Source: Bacteroidaceae bacterium
GTDB taxonomy: Bacteria > Bacteroidota > Bacteroidia > Bacteroidales > Bacteroidaceae
Direction of reading: 5' to 3'
NCBI GenBank assembly: GCA_900769465.1
Contig: CAAGGT010000255.1
Location: 1 to 64,000 of the forward strand
Length of the DNA stretch: 64,000 nucleotides
Shown: in pieces, positions 50,023 to 59,580 of the stretch
Position numbering within the stretch: the stretch's first letter is position 1
How the letters are laid out: the number at the start of each line of letters is the position of its first letter
Made by a program: the position numbers and the translations under genes
The notes under the pieces: model-generated
Databases searched by the model: none
Seen by the model: the letters and a program-made list of their open reading frames with translations, nothing else
What the model was told of the DNA's origin: nothing

Positions 50023-51285
50023 TTATTCCAAACACTTCTTCTCTTTTGAACCATCTTGTTTTTTATGCAACACCCAATCAGTTAACCAAAGCAAGGCAAC
50101 AATAACCGGCAACTCGAACACCACAAGATGGAAATAGTAGAACTCAAACCAACCCATAGCTAAAAGTCCACACTCAAAGAAATAAATTACATAAACATAA
50201 ATATTACTCCACTTGATTGTTGCCAATTTCAATAGGTACATAAGTGTACTCGACAGCAGGATATAGACAAAGAACTGCAATGCATCCGTATATATGTATA
50301 TTGTACCAAAGAATGTTCGCACATTGGTTAAATTTATACCTGAATTGTAATAATATGGATTGACCGGACTCACCATATCCTCACCACCAAAAAGTGCATT
50401 GAAGAGATTTATAATCGGTGCCCAAAGAGTCTCAAAACTTCCTGCATCGGGAAAAGCATTCTGCATATCCATACTCAAACCAAGCACTCCACTGGTGAGA
50501 TAATGCAGAAAGTGCATATATATAAAATCAAGAAAGGCATCATCAACGCCTCTGGACTGCACAACAAGAATTGCCAAAGCATACGCTGCAAAGAATATCA
50601 GAAAAGCACCAACCAGGACTAGGATTGCAAGCGTGAAAGTAAGACGCGTTTTTCCTGTATATATGCGCATAGCCATCGCACCAAGAACAGGAATTACGAT
50701 CCATCCGACAACCTGATTAAGCATACTGACAGACAAGAACACCAGAATAACAGGCCAAAGCCATAGTCTCTTCTTAGAGACATAATAGATACTCATCATC
50801 AAAAGCGGCAATGTCAATATTCGCAGGTGTCCCCATACACCACCTCCACTAAACTCATCACTGAAATCATTGGTACCCACTTCGCCCTCTACAGAACTAC
50901 CCAAAGAGCTACGCAAACGAACGGCAAACAACAATGCCACGACAACAAGCAAGAACTTGATGACTATAGAGACTTGTTCATTAGGGTGCTGCTGAGGAAT
51001 GACACTCTTGCCGTTATGCGTCATTAAACTACCAATCACAATGCTTGGCAGAAAGAATATCAGAAGCCCTACATTCCAAATGAAAATACTTGGATAATAA
51101 AACTCGACAAACTCAAGTTTGCCACTCACCAATGTAGCTGTTATGAGCAGTACAATTATATATGGCAACATTACAAAATTCAACGGAGTATATAATGTCT
51201 TCCATATTTTGCACTCAAGATAAAAAAGCAAACCAACTTCTATCAAGATCGCAACAAGGTACAACATATCAGCCCAATCACCCAT
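50023..51285 (-). CDS. Polysaccharide polymerase (Wzy-like)
   Basis: Protein of 420 aa with about ten to twelve membrane helices and a long periplasmic loop (around 265-335, with SPVNPYYYNSGINLTNVRTF). No strongly conserved motif, as usual for Wzy. The assignment rests on topology, size and position right after the Wzz gene (13 nt). It would polymerise flipped repeat units in the periplasm. AT-rich. Confidence 0.75.
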   Translation of the reverse strand: MGDWADMLYLVAILIEVGLLFYLECKIWKTLYTPLNFVMLPYIIVLLITATLVSGKLEFVEFYYPSIFIWNVGLLIFFLPSIVIGSLMTHNGKSVIPQQHPNEQVSIVIKFLLVVVALLFAVRLRSSLGSSVEGEVGTNDFSDEFSGGGVWGHLRILTLPLLMMSIYYVSKKRLWLWPVILVFLSVSMLNQVVGWIVIPVLGAMAMRIYTGKTRLTFTLAILVLVGAFLIFFAAYALAILVVQSRGVDDAFLDFIYMHFLHYLTSGVLGLSMDMQNAFPDAGSFETLWAPIINLFNALFGGEDMVSPVNPYYYNSGINLTNVRTFFGTIYIYTDALQFFVYILLSSTLMYLLKLATIKWSNIYVYVIYFFECGLLAMGWFEFYYFHLVVFELPVIVALLWLTDWVLHKKQDGSKEKKCLE

Positions 51286-51298
51286 TACAATACGAGCG

Positions 51299-52369
51299 TT
51301 AGTTCTTTATTATCTTGTCTTTCAGTATAATCCAAGCCGAAGTTCCAAAGAATGCAAGGAAAACGTAGAGAGCTGCCATCATCAACTTTTTGGGTGACGA
51401 AGCCTTCAACTGAACGTATGCCGGCTCAACGACAACACAAACAGGTGTAACCTCCTGCACCTTTGCACGAGCCATTTCAAGTGTTTGAGAAGCTTGACTG
51501 TACAAATTAAAAGCCATATCCATCTCATTCTGTAATCTGAGAAGTTCGACCTGATTCTTCTTATTCACAACATTTAGGTGCAAATTGGCATACTCTGCAT
51601 ATTCATTCTGTGCTATGATATACTTTGACTTGAATTCATTATGTATTTTCTCAGAATAGTTCAAATCGGCACGAGCCTTTGCCGAACGGTATTCTTCGAT
51701 ATACTTTGTAAGATTTCGCGAAACAATATTTGCAACTGTAGCTGCAATATTCTTGTCCTGCATTGAAACAAAGAGAGTAACAAGATAATTTCCCTTGTCA
51801 ACGTTTACAACAATACTCTTCTTCAACCTGTTCAGAACCTTAAACTGCTGCTTGGAGAGATACCCGGTGTATGTCTTAGAAGGGCCTGATGCATTAGTCA
51901 TGTCAACTTCAGAGGAAAGCAACGACGCGATAAAAGCCATTGGCACGGAATATATTTTAACCCACCACTCAGTCTTTATATGCTTGTTAAGATAGTCATA
52001 CAAAATCATAGTGTCACCATCAACTGTTGTCACTTCGTTAGAAAGAACATCCATAAGGAACGGGGTCGAAGAAACCACCTCGGGGTATAGTTCCGGATAA
52101 AGGGCATCTCCACCTTCAGACATAGAACCGAGATTGACTCCCGCAACCGAAGCTATTGCTCCAAGGCTTCCTGCCGCGCCAGTTGTTGCAGATATCTCAG
52201 GCGCCATAACCACCTTGGATGTATATTTTTTGGGAATACTGAATGCAATAACCACAGCCAGCACAAACGCAATCAAACAATTGATTATTATCAGTTTGCG
52301 TTTACTCCACAACAAAAGTAGCAAACCTATAATATCCAGACTCTGTGTATTTTCCTTGTTTTCGTTCAT
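51299..52369 (-). CDS. Chain-length determinant (Wzz/PCP) protein without kinase domain
   Basis: Protein of 356 aa: N-terminal helix about 25-45 (IIINCLIAFVLAVVIAFSIP), Wzz domain with KKYTSKVVMAPE, a long periplasmic coiled coil (about 200-300), and a C-terminal helix preceded by the proline-containing ASSPKKLMMAALYVFLAFFG. It regulates polymer length with Wzy. There is no tyrosine-kinase domain and no separate kinase in the window. Between wza and the polymerase gene. Confidence 0.9.
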   Translation of the reverse strand: MNENKENTQSLDIIGLLLLLWSKRKLIIINCLIAFVLAVVIAFSIPKKYTSKVVMAPEISATTGAAGSLGAIASVAGVNLGSMSEGGDALYPELYPEVVSSTPFLMDVLSNEVTTVDGDTMILYDYLNKHIKTEWWVKIYSVPMAFIASLLSSEVDMTNASGPSKTYTGYLSKQQFKVLNRLKKSIVVNVDKGNYLVTLFVSMQDKNIAATVANIVSRNLTKYIEEYRSAKARADLNYSEKIHNEFKSKYIIAQNEYAEYANLHLNVVNKKNQVELLRLQNEMDMAFNLYSQASQTLEMARAKVQEVTPVCVVVEPAYVQLKASSPKKLMMAALYVFLAFFGTSAWIILKDKIIKN

Positions 52370-52447
52370 AAATAATTACGACTTTACTCATTCACAACAA
52401 ATGCACATTAAACCCAACAACTATCACTCGGGACAGTCCATACAGTT

Positions 52448-54877
52448 TTACTTTTTCAACAGACTGATTATTGTAACAATCATAGTAGCCAATGAAGCCG
52501 TAGATGTACCAATGGTCACAATTTCACCGGTGGTCATTGAGCGACGTATTTTCTTACGTGGAACAACTATTTCACAACCCGGCTCCACTTTTTTCCTTGA
52601 GTATCTTGACACCTTCTCGACATCGCCGTTCATCTTCAACACATAGACTCCGTTTTTCTTGGCATTGTTACCGAATCCGCCGGCGTGTCGGATGTAATAG
52701 TTCACAGATTTTCCTTTACGCCAGTTCAAAGCTGTCGGGAACATCACCTCACCTCTAATCTTTACGGTAGATGAATATTCGGGAATTCTCAACAGGTCAC
52801 CTTCGCACAGAACAATATCGTCGTGGCTACCCGGTTTTTCAATAGCTTTCTCCAGGTTGATGGCAATTTCATAATGAACATTCTCGGCAGACTTTATCTT
52901 CATCAAAGAGTCTATAGCCTCGACATTGCTATTATTTTCCTCTAGCAGGTCCTCATAATATGCAATATTCAGTTTATTACGCAACTCCTTGTAATTTTCC
53001 AAATCCTGAGCAGTAGCCTTGCGCACAAGAATAGCACCCTTTGCATATGCATCATCAGAAAGGCCACCTGCCATTTTAACAAGGTCGCTCAACCTGAATT
53101 CTTTGTTTTCAATAGCATACGCGCCCTGATAAAGGACTGCGCCTGTAATTTCTACGTTTTTGATATTCTCATAGGCCGGACTACGGCGAATGTTTATCTC
53201 ATCGAAAGGTTCAAGCACAAAAGCCGCATTGCCATCAACAACAAAGCCATCCTTTATCTCAAAAGTGAATGTCTGCACATAGGCGTCATTCTCTGCTGTT
53301 GCCTTCGGGTTGGAGAGCTGACGGTACACGTCGACCTTTGCCATTGAAGCGGCACGTGTCAGGCCGCCGGCCTGCAGTATGAGGTCCTCTATTGTAGTGT
53401 TCTTGGCAAACTTGTATACTCCGGGGAAATTGATTTCTCCATTTATGGTAACAAGCTGTTCACCTTTCATTTCGCTGTTGCTTGGTATGAACAAAATATC
53501 ATTGTTGCGCAAAGCAATATCGGCGGCAGAGCCATCAACTATACCCTTGATGTTGACAGACATAGCCTCGATTGTATTGTCGGCGTTCCTGTGATGCAAC
53601 ACAGCCCTGTTGAGGAAAGCATCCTCGCGGAGCCCACCCGCAACCTCAATGAGTTTTGCGACACTGTTTATATCATCACAAAGCTGGTATTGACCGGGGA
53701 AGAATACCGCACCGCTTATTTCCACCATATTCGAGTAGCGTTGGATTACAGAATCGACATACACAACGTCGCCGTCGTGCATTGCGAACGCGCCCATATC
53801 CTTCCTGTCAACAGTGAACAAAGAATACTCCCTGCCGCTCTTGCGTACAATGCGCAGTTTATCGCTGTAAGCATCACCGGCAAAACCGCCTGAGAAACCA
53901 ATGAGTGAAGAGAGTGACTCGTCTTCCTTCATCTCGTACATCATAGGACGCTTGACCTTTCCCTCGACGCTCACAATGGCATCATATGCACCTACGCTTA
54001 TCACATCGTTGTCCTGCAATGCCACATTGCCGTCGGTATTGCCATTGAAGATATAGTCATAGACATCTATCACGGCAATGCACTTGCCTCCACGAAATAC
54101 ATTTATCGAACGCAATGTTCCCAAGTCGCTTATACCGCCGGCCGCATACAGGGCATTGAATGCCGTTGAGAGCGCGCTAATTGTATAAGAGCCGGGAGTG
54201 ACAACCTCGCCAAGCACCTGCACCACAATAGAACGTGTTGTTGCCAAAGAGAGATTTATACTTGACTCGGCATACATTTTCCCAAGCACATCGTTGACAT
54301 ATCTGTTGGCCTCGGCCACATTCTTGCCGGCAATATACAGAGGACCTACGCCGGAAACGACAATCTTGCCATCGGGGGAAATCTCGGCCTCTATCATATT
54401 CTGCGATGCACCCCAGATGTCAATCACAACAACATCGCCCGCGCCCAGGACATAGTCGGAGGGGGTGGGGATATTCTTTGAAGACTCAAATGTCAACAAT
54501 TTGTTATTGAATATATTACGACCAAAAACCTGCGGCTTTTCCTGAGCCTCGACCAAAGCAGACTCCACAAGTTCCATCTCCTCAGTTCCCTGAATTTCCT
54601 CGTTCTTCTCGCGCATACGGCTATCGACCGATTTCTGGTCATTGAGGTCACTCACTCCCATCAATGTCTTTTTATTCTCATATTTGGTTTTAGCCTCACG
54701 GAGCCTATCGGGAGTAACACCTTTCTGCAACAGTTTGGTTGCTATGGTACGTTCATTAGAACCTTTTTCCTGTTCCGAGATGATAAAATCCCTTATCTGT
54801 TCGTCACTCATTGTCTGAGCGGTTGCAAGCTGAAGACAGAAAGCACAAAAGAGCAGCAGTACTATTTTTCTTGACAT
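52448..54877 (-). CDS. wza: Wza-type outer membrane polysaccharide exporter with multiple SLBB domains
   Basis: Protein of 809 aa with a signal peptide (about 1-20, TATAQ-like end), an N-terminal helical region (about 22-110, MSDEQIRDFIISEQEKGSNE), a Poly_export domain (about 130-215, SDYVLGAGDVVVIDIWGAS) and about five to six SLBB domains (for example VVQVLGEVVTPGSYTI, VSVEGKVKRPMMYEM, VEISGAVFFPGQYQL, VTINGEINFPGVYKF, VEITGAVLYQGAYAI, VKIRGEVMFPTALNW). It ends with a hydrophobic C-terminal helix (IGTSTASLATMIVTIISLLK) that may cross the outer membrane. Exports the polysaccharide. Lies 21 nt after the sugar transferase gene. Confidence 0.92.
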   Translation of the reverse strand: MSRKIVLLLFCAFCLQLATAQTMSDEQIRDFIISEQEKGSNERTIATKLLQKGVTPDRLREAKTKYENKKTLMGVSDLNDQKSVDSRMREKNEEIQGTEEMELVESALVEAQEKPQVFGRNIFNNKLLTFESSKNIPTPSDYVLGAGDVVVIDIWGASQNMIEAEISPDGKIVVSGVGPLYIAGKNVAEANRYVNDVLGKMYAESSINLSLATTRSIVVQVLGEVVTPGSYTISALSTAFNALYAAGGISDLGTLRSINVFRGGKCIAVIDVYDYIFNGNTDGNVALQDNDVISVGAYDAIVSVEGKVKRPMMYEMKEDESLSSLIGFSGGFAGDAYSDKLRIVRKSGREYSLFTVDRKDMGAFAMHDGDVVYVDSVIQRYSNMVEISGAVFFPGQYQLCDDINSVAKLIEVAGGLREDAFLNRAVLHHRNADNTIEAMSVNIKGIVDGSAADIALRNNDILFIPSNSEMKGEQLVTINGEINFPGVYKFAKNTTIEDLILQAGGLTRAASMAKVDVYRQLSNPKATAENDAYVQTFTFEIKDGFVVDGNAAFVLEPFDEINIRRSPAYENIKNVEITGAVLYQGAYAIENKEFRLSDLVKMAGGLSDDAYAKGAILVRKATAQDLENYKELRNKLNIAYYEDLLEENNSNVEAIDSLMKIKSAENVHYEIAINLEKAIEKPGSHDDIVLCEGDLLRIPEYSSTVKIRGEVMFPTALNWRKGKSVNYYIRHAGGFGNNAKKNGVYVLKMNGDVEKVSRYSRKKVEPGCEIVVPRKKIRRSMTTGEIVTIGTSTASLATMIVTIISLLKK

Positions 54878-54898
54878 ATTGGCTTAATTAATGGTAGA

Positions 54899-55531
54899 TT
54901 AGAATTTTTTTCCGGTGACGATATACAGCACTGTAGTAACGATAATCTTGAGGTCGTACCACAACGAACGTTTCTGCAGATAGTCGAGATCCATCTCCAG
55001 ACGGGTGAGCATCTTTTCCAAAGTATCGGTATATCCGTTGTAGATTGTTGCCAACGAGGTCAATCCCGGACGCATGAGATAGATATAGTCGTAGTTCGGA
55101 TTCTCTTTCTTTATCTTGTCAATGAAATATTGGCGTTCAGGTCTTGGACCCACGAACGACATATCACCCACAAAGACATTGAACAACTGCGGCAGTTCAT
55201 CAAGATGATGTTCACGCAGGAACTTGCCCACTTTTGTAAGGCGTTCATCGCCTTTGGCGGCGAGCTGAGGCTTTCCGTTGCTCTCCGAGTCGGTGCGCAT
55301 TGTCCTGAACTTGTAGATATTGAACGCCTTACCCTTGTAGCCGATACGCTCCTGCTTGAAGATTACACTGCCATCATTCTGCAAGCGCAAACTGATATAG
55401 ACAATCAAATAGAGCGGCGACAGGGCCAGGATTCCAAAGAACGAACAAAAAACATCAAAAAGGCGCTTTATGAATCGCTCCACGGCATTCATACCATCGC
55501 GTATTTCCAAGTCCATTGTTTTTCCATCCAT
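54899..55531 (-). CDS. Initiating sugar phosphotransferase (WcaJ/WbaP-type)
   Basis: Protein of 210 aa, short form of the bacterial sugar transferase family that links the first sugar-1-phosphate to undecaprenyl phosphate. Motifs: membrane helix about 20-40 (LFDVFCSFFGILALSPLYLI), GSVIFKQERIGYKGKAFNIY, KFRTM, LTKVGKFLREHHLDELPQLF, VGDMSFVGPRPE, RPGLTSLA. The frame extends upstream to 55594, but the Met at 55531 is the better start. First gene of the transferase-wza-wzz-wzy unit. Confidence 0.92.
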   Translation of the reverse strand: MDGKTMDLEIRDGMNAVERFIKRLFDVFCSFFGILALSPLYLIVYISLRLQNDGSVIFKQERIGYKGKAFNIYKFRTMRTDSESNGKPQLAAKGDERLTKVGKFLREHHLDELPQLFNVFVGDMSFVGPRPERQYFIDKIKKENPNYDYIYLMRPGLTSLATIYNGYTDTLEKMLTRLEMDLDYLQKRSLWYDLKIIVTTVLYIVTGKKF

Positions 55532-55604
55532 AATAGAAACAGTTATTTTCTTATAGAAACTTTGTTTTATACAATTTATTGTACTGAAAGGCAAATAAAT
55601 TTCA

Positions 55605-55645
55605 GCACAATGAATCTGCCGCGATTCGCGACAGATTCATTGTGC
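55605..55645. terminator. Long hairpin before the polysaccharide unit
   Basis: Perfect 14-bp outer arms 55605-55618 and 55632-55645, with an inner CGCG/CGCG pairing. On the minus strand it ends the SpoIID-like transcript and may act as an attenuator ahead of the sugar phosphotransferase gene. Confidence 0.65.
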
Positions 55646-55705
55646 AAAATTAATCAAAAAAAAAACATTCTGCATAATAACTTGACGAAAAAGAGGCATA
55701 TATGC

Positions 55706-57001
55706 TCACGCCTCGGTAATTTTCGCCAAAACAGCACCGGGATAATAGAACGAGAGAATCTGCCCGCAGTCATATCCCTTCTCACCCATCATTGCTGCGC
55801 CTATCTGACAGAGCCCGACACCGTGTCCCCAGCCGGCTCCCTTGAGCACGAATTGCACCTCACCCGTAGCGTCGCTCACCTTGTCCACTACAAAAGCCGA
55901 ACTGTAGAGATGCGAACTTGACAGCCAACGGCGAATCTCAAGTTCCTTACCAACCGTCCTGACAGCCTTGCTACCCACAATCTTCAGTTTCACAATGCGC
56001 CCCGAGGCTCCACGTTCAACAGGTTGCAGTTCTTCGATGGTACCGAAATCGATTCCCGAGCGTTCTGCAACAAGCCGCGAGAGCGCCTCTTGTGAGTAAA
56101 CGACTTTCCAACGATAGAAATCGTTTGTCTCCCTGTCATATCCGTTCAATATCTGCGACAGCACACTCTTGTCGGCTGTAGAACAGAACGATTCGGGAAC
56201 ACTCTCAATCCATGCCCTTGCACCCTCTTCGGTGACAAGGGATGGCAGCTCCGCAGCACCTTCGCAATCCCTAAAGGCCTGCAGATAATCATAATCCTCA
56301 CTCTCCCAACAGGACGAAAAACGCTCCGTAACACCACCACAACATTTGCTGAAGCGTGCATCACACACCTCTCCGCCATATTTTAGCACAATATCACGCG
56401 TAGCCTCCACAGCCAGTGCCACATTTGGGTTCAGGGCACGGGTAATGCCCTGATAGCGTTGACAATGGTCATCGGCACAGAAATCGAAATTACGATGGTC
56501 TTCCCTTGCATACCAACGTACCACCTCATCATCGTTCTCATATCCAAGCCGCGCATTGTCTATGTGCCCTTCCCTGCACAGCTGTGCATAGAGCCAACTG
56601 CGCGATATTACAGTATGGGCTTTAAGAAATTCCAAAGACGAGGTTGCCGACATCTCGCTCGAGATGACACTCACAAGATAATCCTCGACCGGGAGGCGGT
56701 TTATCACACGCACCTCGCCATCCTCAACAATCAGCCGCAATTCACCTTTAAACGTCTGGTTCTCCTTGCGTTGCCAATGGAATCCCACACCAATGACAAC
56801 GTCGTGCAACGTAAAACAGCAATCACCCGATTGAGGAGTAAAACAGAGTGTATCATAACATTTCCCATCAAGACAGAGCATCCCGTCTTTTATGGAGACA
56901 CTGTTCCTGGCTGATGCAGGATTACCTTGAAGCGTAAAATCACCGATGAAATCGAACTTTATGCACGCAGCGCGCAATATACCTATATCAACTTTTCTCA
57001 T
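55706..57001 (-). CDS. SpoIID/LytB-domain protein
   Basis: Protein of 431 aa of the SpoIID family, whose characterised members (sporulation SpoIID) are lytic transglycosylases on denuded peptidoglycan. Signature segments: GELRLIVEDGEVRVINRLPV, EDYLVSVISSEMSATSSLEF (catalytic Glu of the SxE motif), LKAHTVISRSWLYAQ, FSKCCGGVTERF, and GWGHGVGLCQIGAAMMGEKG near the C-terminus. No signal peptide is evident, so secretion is unclear. Starts within the end of the GT2-DUF4922 gene (4-nt overlap). Confidence 0.88.
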   Translation of the reverse strand: MRKVDIGILRAACIKFDFIGDFTLQGNPASARNSVSIKDGMLCLDGKCYDTLCFTPQSGDCCFTLHDVVIGVGFHWQRKENQTFKGELRLIVEDGEVRVINRLPVEDYLVSVISSEMSATSSLEFLKAHTVISRSWLYAQLCREGHIDNARLGYENDDEVVRWYAREDHRNFDFCADDHCQRYQGITRALNPNVALAVEATRDIVLKYGGEVCDARFSKCCGGVTERFSSCWESEDYDYLQAFRDCEGAAELPSLVTEEGARAWIESVPESFCSTADKSVLSQILNGYDRETNDFYRWKVVYSQEALSRLVAERSGIDFGTIEELQPVERGASGRIVKLKIVGSKAVRTVGKELEIRRWLSSSHLYSSAFVVDKVSDATGEVQFVLKGAGWGHGVGLCQIGAAMMGEKGYDCGQILSFYYPGAVLAKITEA

Positions 57002-59403
57002 ACAGGATTCTTGAGTTTTCCGGCAACGGCATCAACATTGCTTTGCGACATTGCCACCTCGCGCAACATTGCCACAGCCTCATCGGCCGTAATATTATCA
57101 AAATCACACTCACGCGGTGTCACCATCAGCCCTGCCATATCAAGCGTACCGGGACTCACTAGCCTTTGCTGCGCGCCCTGCGCACTGTAGCACGCCGGAC
57201 GATGGCTTTCGCGCGGCAACAGAATGGTGACATACTCACCCGAAGGGCCACAGGTGACAATGACATTCATACGCGGCTCCGGCTCATCGCCCACAACAGG
57301 CATTGCAGCAAGCAGGCGTTCAAACAGTGCCACCGAATGGGATACTTTATTTGAAACAATCATAAAGAACGGCACAGCATAGCCTGTGACATTATATATA
57401 TGGGCATCATCAATACTGCACAGCGGTTCACCGGGTTGCAGTAGAGCCGACATAGAGCCGTTCACCAAAGGCACATTCTCACGCGGAACAGCCTGCAGAT
57501 GGGCGTGGTCGGGAGCCGATGCGCCACATTTGGCACCGTTATAGAAAAGTGCCATAAGCGGCCACTCCTGGGCAAGATGCAGCATATCGGCATACATAGG
57601 TCTCAGCACTTGAGGCGTATGCTCCCTTACCGGCAAAGTAAAGTGAAGGGGCAGAATAGGGAAAGGATTCACAAGCAGCTCCAGCGTTCCCAGCAGCGGT
57701 TCCGCAACCTGCTCTGCCGGGCGGTTAGCAGCACACAGGAAACAGGGACGTGCAGCAAGTGATGCCGCATCGACATTTGCCGCCGTAGAGACCACACGCG
57801 AAGGGTTATACTGCAAGTAGATTCCACAGCCGACAGATTTCATCCTCACGCCCCCAAGAGCCTCATAACGTTTTGCGGCATCGGGCCACAATTGGAGTTG
57901 TCTGTCGAAGAACTCTGCAAGAGAGTCGGCGGACACTGCACCACATTCTTTCATAAACTGCTGACGTGCAGCAAGTTCCGCACTGCGCAAGCCATCCTTG
58001 TAGTGATTGTGGGCATTAGCCTTCTCGTGCGACAGCGCCGCATCCGAGTTCCCGCCCCAACGGCGGCACAGATAGAGGACATCATAGATGCGCCCCAATC
58101 TGTAACGGCGCGAAATTTGCAGCCCGACGGCATAATCCTCGCCATAGCTCACATTCGGGAAACCCACCTCACGTATCACAGGGGTAAAGAAGGCACGTGG
58201 CGCACCAAGACCGTTTATTCTCAAGGCGTTGTTGCGCCCGTTCTCCTCGCTCCATTCACGATGGTCTATCACACCGGGAGGCAAGGTATTGAGTTCAAAA
58301 TCACATATCCTGTATGAGCCAATGAGCATTGCACACTGCTGTTCATAGAAGCCGTCAACAATGCGTTGCAGAGTATCATCGCCACTGTAGATATCATCAC
58401 TGTCCAGCTGCACGGCAAAACGTCCGCAACGGGCATCATTCACCGCAAGGTCCCAGCAACCGCCGATACCCAGGTCGTTGCGGGAAGGGATTATATGCAC
58501 CACCCTATCATCGGCAAAGGAGTCTATTATCGCAGGGGTCCTGTCGGTAGAATGATTGTCTACAACCAGGATGTTAAACCTGAAGCCTGTCTTTTGGCCA
58601 AGCACCGATGCTATTGCATCAGCAATGGTAGATTCACGGTTAAGCACCGGAATGACAACCGAAGCTTCAACCGGGAAATCACCGGCCGAAAGGTCTATTT
58701 TCTCATATTTGCAGGGCGGGAGCCAGGCACCGACCTCCTTCAGGTGATGGGTGCATACCTCTTCCATCTCAATCTGCACATTGCGTTGTGCAGGGTTGAC
58801 ATAGTCGAACTGTTTCTCACCGCTCTTGCGTGTATCACTCTCTTCCTCGGCATACACATATTCGCAGAAACGGAAAAGGGTTCCCACACGGCTCATAGCC
58901 AGACGAAGCTGATAGAGGCCTGCATATTCATATTCGGGCAAAGACATTGCCAGATACGCCTTCAGTGCCTTGCTGCTGAAAAGGAGCAGGGAGCCGAAAT
59001 CGAAATCGTTGCGCAGGCTACCCGGCTGGCAATCGATGACAGGCGCATCGGCGGATACGCCACCAAGCACCTTGCGGTAATGCGAATAGGCCATAGAGGC
59101 ATCGGCAGGCATTGCATCGCACATTGCCGCAAGCCTTTCAGCATCAACAGTCACTCCCTCTTTGCCAATAAACAGCAGATAATCGGCCGTAGCCTTGGCA
59201 GCAAGCATCCTGAAGGTTGCCGTGGCAGACAATGAGGGAACAGTGAGCGCAGTCACCCCGCAGGGCAAAGGTGTATCGACCGGCGAAGGAGACAACAGCC
59301 ATATCTGTTTTACCGAAGGATTTCCCAGAAAAGGTTCGACAGTTGCGGCGCAGCAGCCGTCGGCGGCAGCAGGCACAAAAACCTCTATAGTGTAATTTGT
59401 CAT
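56998..59403 (-). CDS. GT2-like glycosyltransferase fused to DUF4922 (HIT-like)
   Basis: Protein of 801 aa. Residues 1-235 form a GT-A-like region without a clear DxD site. About 245-440 is a complete GT2 domain (ASVVIPVLNRESTIADAIAS, VVDNHSTDRTP, Asp334-Ser-Asp336 in QLDSDDIYSG, YGEDYAVGLQISRRYRLG). About 520-800 is DUF4922, with a CFLC pair (Cys554, Cys557) and a HAHLQ motif (His633, His635, Gln637) as in HIT/GalT-type nucleotidyl transferases or phosphorylases. It may both use and make or break an NDP-sugar. Co-translated with the SpoIID-like gene (4-nt overlap). Promoter box at 59422-59429. Confidence 0.85.
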   Translation of the reverse strand: MTNYTIEVFVPAAADGCCAATVEPFLGNPSVKQIWLLSPSPVDTPLPCGVTALTVPSLSATATFRMLAAKATADYLLFIGKEGVTVDAERLAAMCDAMPADASMAYSHYRKVLGGVSADAPVIDCQPGSLRNDFDFGSLLLFSSKALKAYLAMSLPEYEYAGLYQLRLAMSRVGTLFRFCEYVYAEEESDTRKSGEKQFDYVNPAQRNVQIEMEEVCTHHLKEVGAWLPPCKYEKIDLSAGDFPVEASVVIPVLNRESTIADAIASVLGQKTGFRFNILVVDNHSTDRTPAIIDSFADDRVVHIIPSRNDLGIGGCWDLAVNDARCGRFAVQLDSDDIYSGDDTLQRIVDGFYEQQCAMLIGSYRICDFELNTLPPGVIDHREWSEENGRNNALRINGLGAPRAFFTPVIREVGFPNVSYGEDYAVGLQISRRYRLGRIYDVLYLCRRWGGNSDAALSHEKANAHNHYKDGLRSAELAARQQFMKECGAVSADSLAEFFDRQLQLWPDAAKRYEALGGVRMKSVGCGIYLQYNPSRVVSTAANVDAASLAARPCFLCAANRPAEQVAEPLLGTLELLVNPFPILPLHFTLPVREHTPQVLRPMYADMLHLAQEWPLMALFYNGAKCGASAPDHAHLQAVPRENVPLVNGSMSALLQPGEPLCSIDDAHIYNVTGYAVPFFMIVSNKVSHSVALFERLLAAMPVVGDEPEPRMNVIVTCGPSGEYVTILLPRESHRPACYSAQGAQQRLVSPGTLDMAGLMVTPRECDFDNITADEAVAMLREVAMSQSNVDAVAGKLKNPV

Positions 59404-59421
59404 AACGTTTTTTCTTTTCGG

Positions 59422-59429
59422 CGAAATTA
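59422..59429 (-). promoter_or_regulatory. -7 box of the GT2-DUF4922/SpoIID unit
   Basis: The minus strand reads TAATTTCG (TAnnTTCG), 18 nt before the start codon, with TTG about 18 nt further upstream. Confidence 0.5.
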
Positions 59430-59523
59430 ATAAAAAAGCACGGCAAACAAACAGGATTGTAATATAAAATATAATTAAAGATTAAAAAGGCGGACATATG
59501 GATGAAAAATCACTTTTTTGCAT

Positions 59524-59531
59524 TATCTTCG
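59524..59531 (+). promoter_or_regulatory. -7 box of the rlmN operon
   Basis: TATCTTCG (TAnnTTCG), 49 nt before the rlmN start. No obvious -33 element. Confidence 0.55.
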
Positions 59532-59580
59532 CAAGGAAATATAATTCACCGAAAAAGGAACAGATAACCGGCGGCACATT

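Noticed and set aside
49864..50049. Short open frame of 61 codons in the capsule gap, hydrophobic
   Set aside because: No start signal, overlaps the end of the polymerase gene, and no homology pattern seen; treated as noise.
51299..52369. Tyrosine autokinase (Wzc-type) activity of the chain-length protein
   Set aside because: Length is 356 aa, no Walker A/B motif and no Tyr-rich tail; it is a kinase-less PCP.
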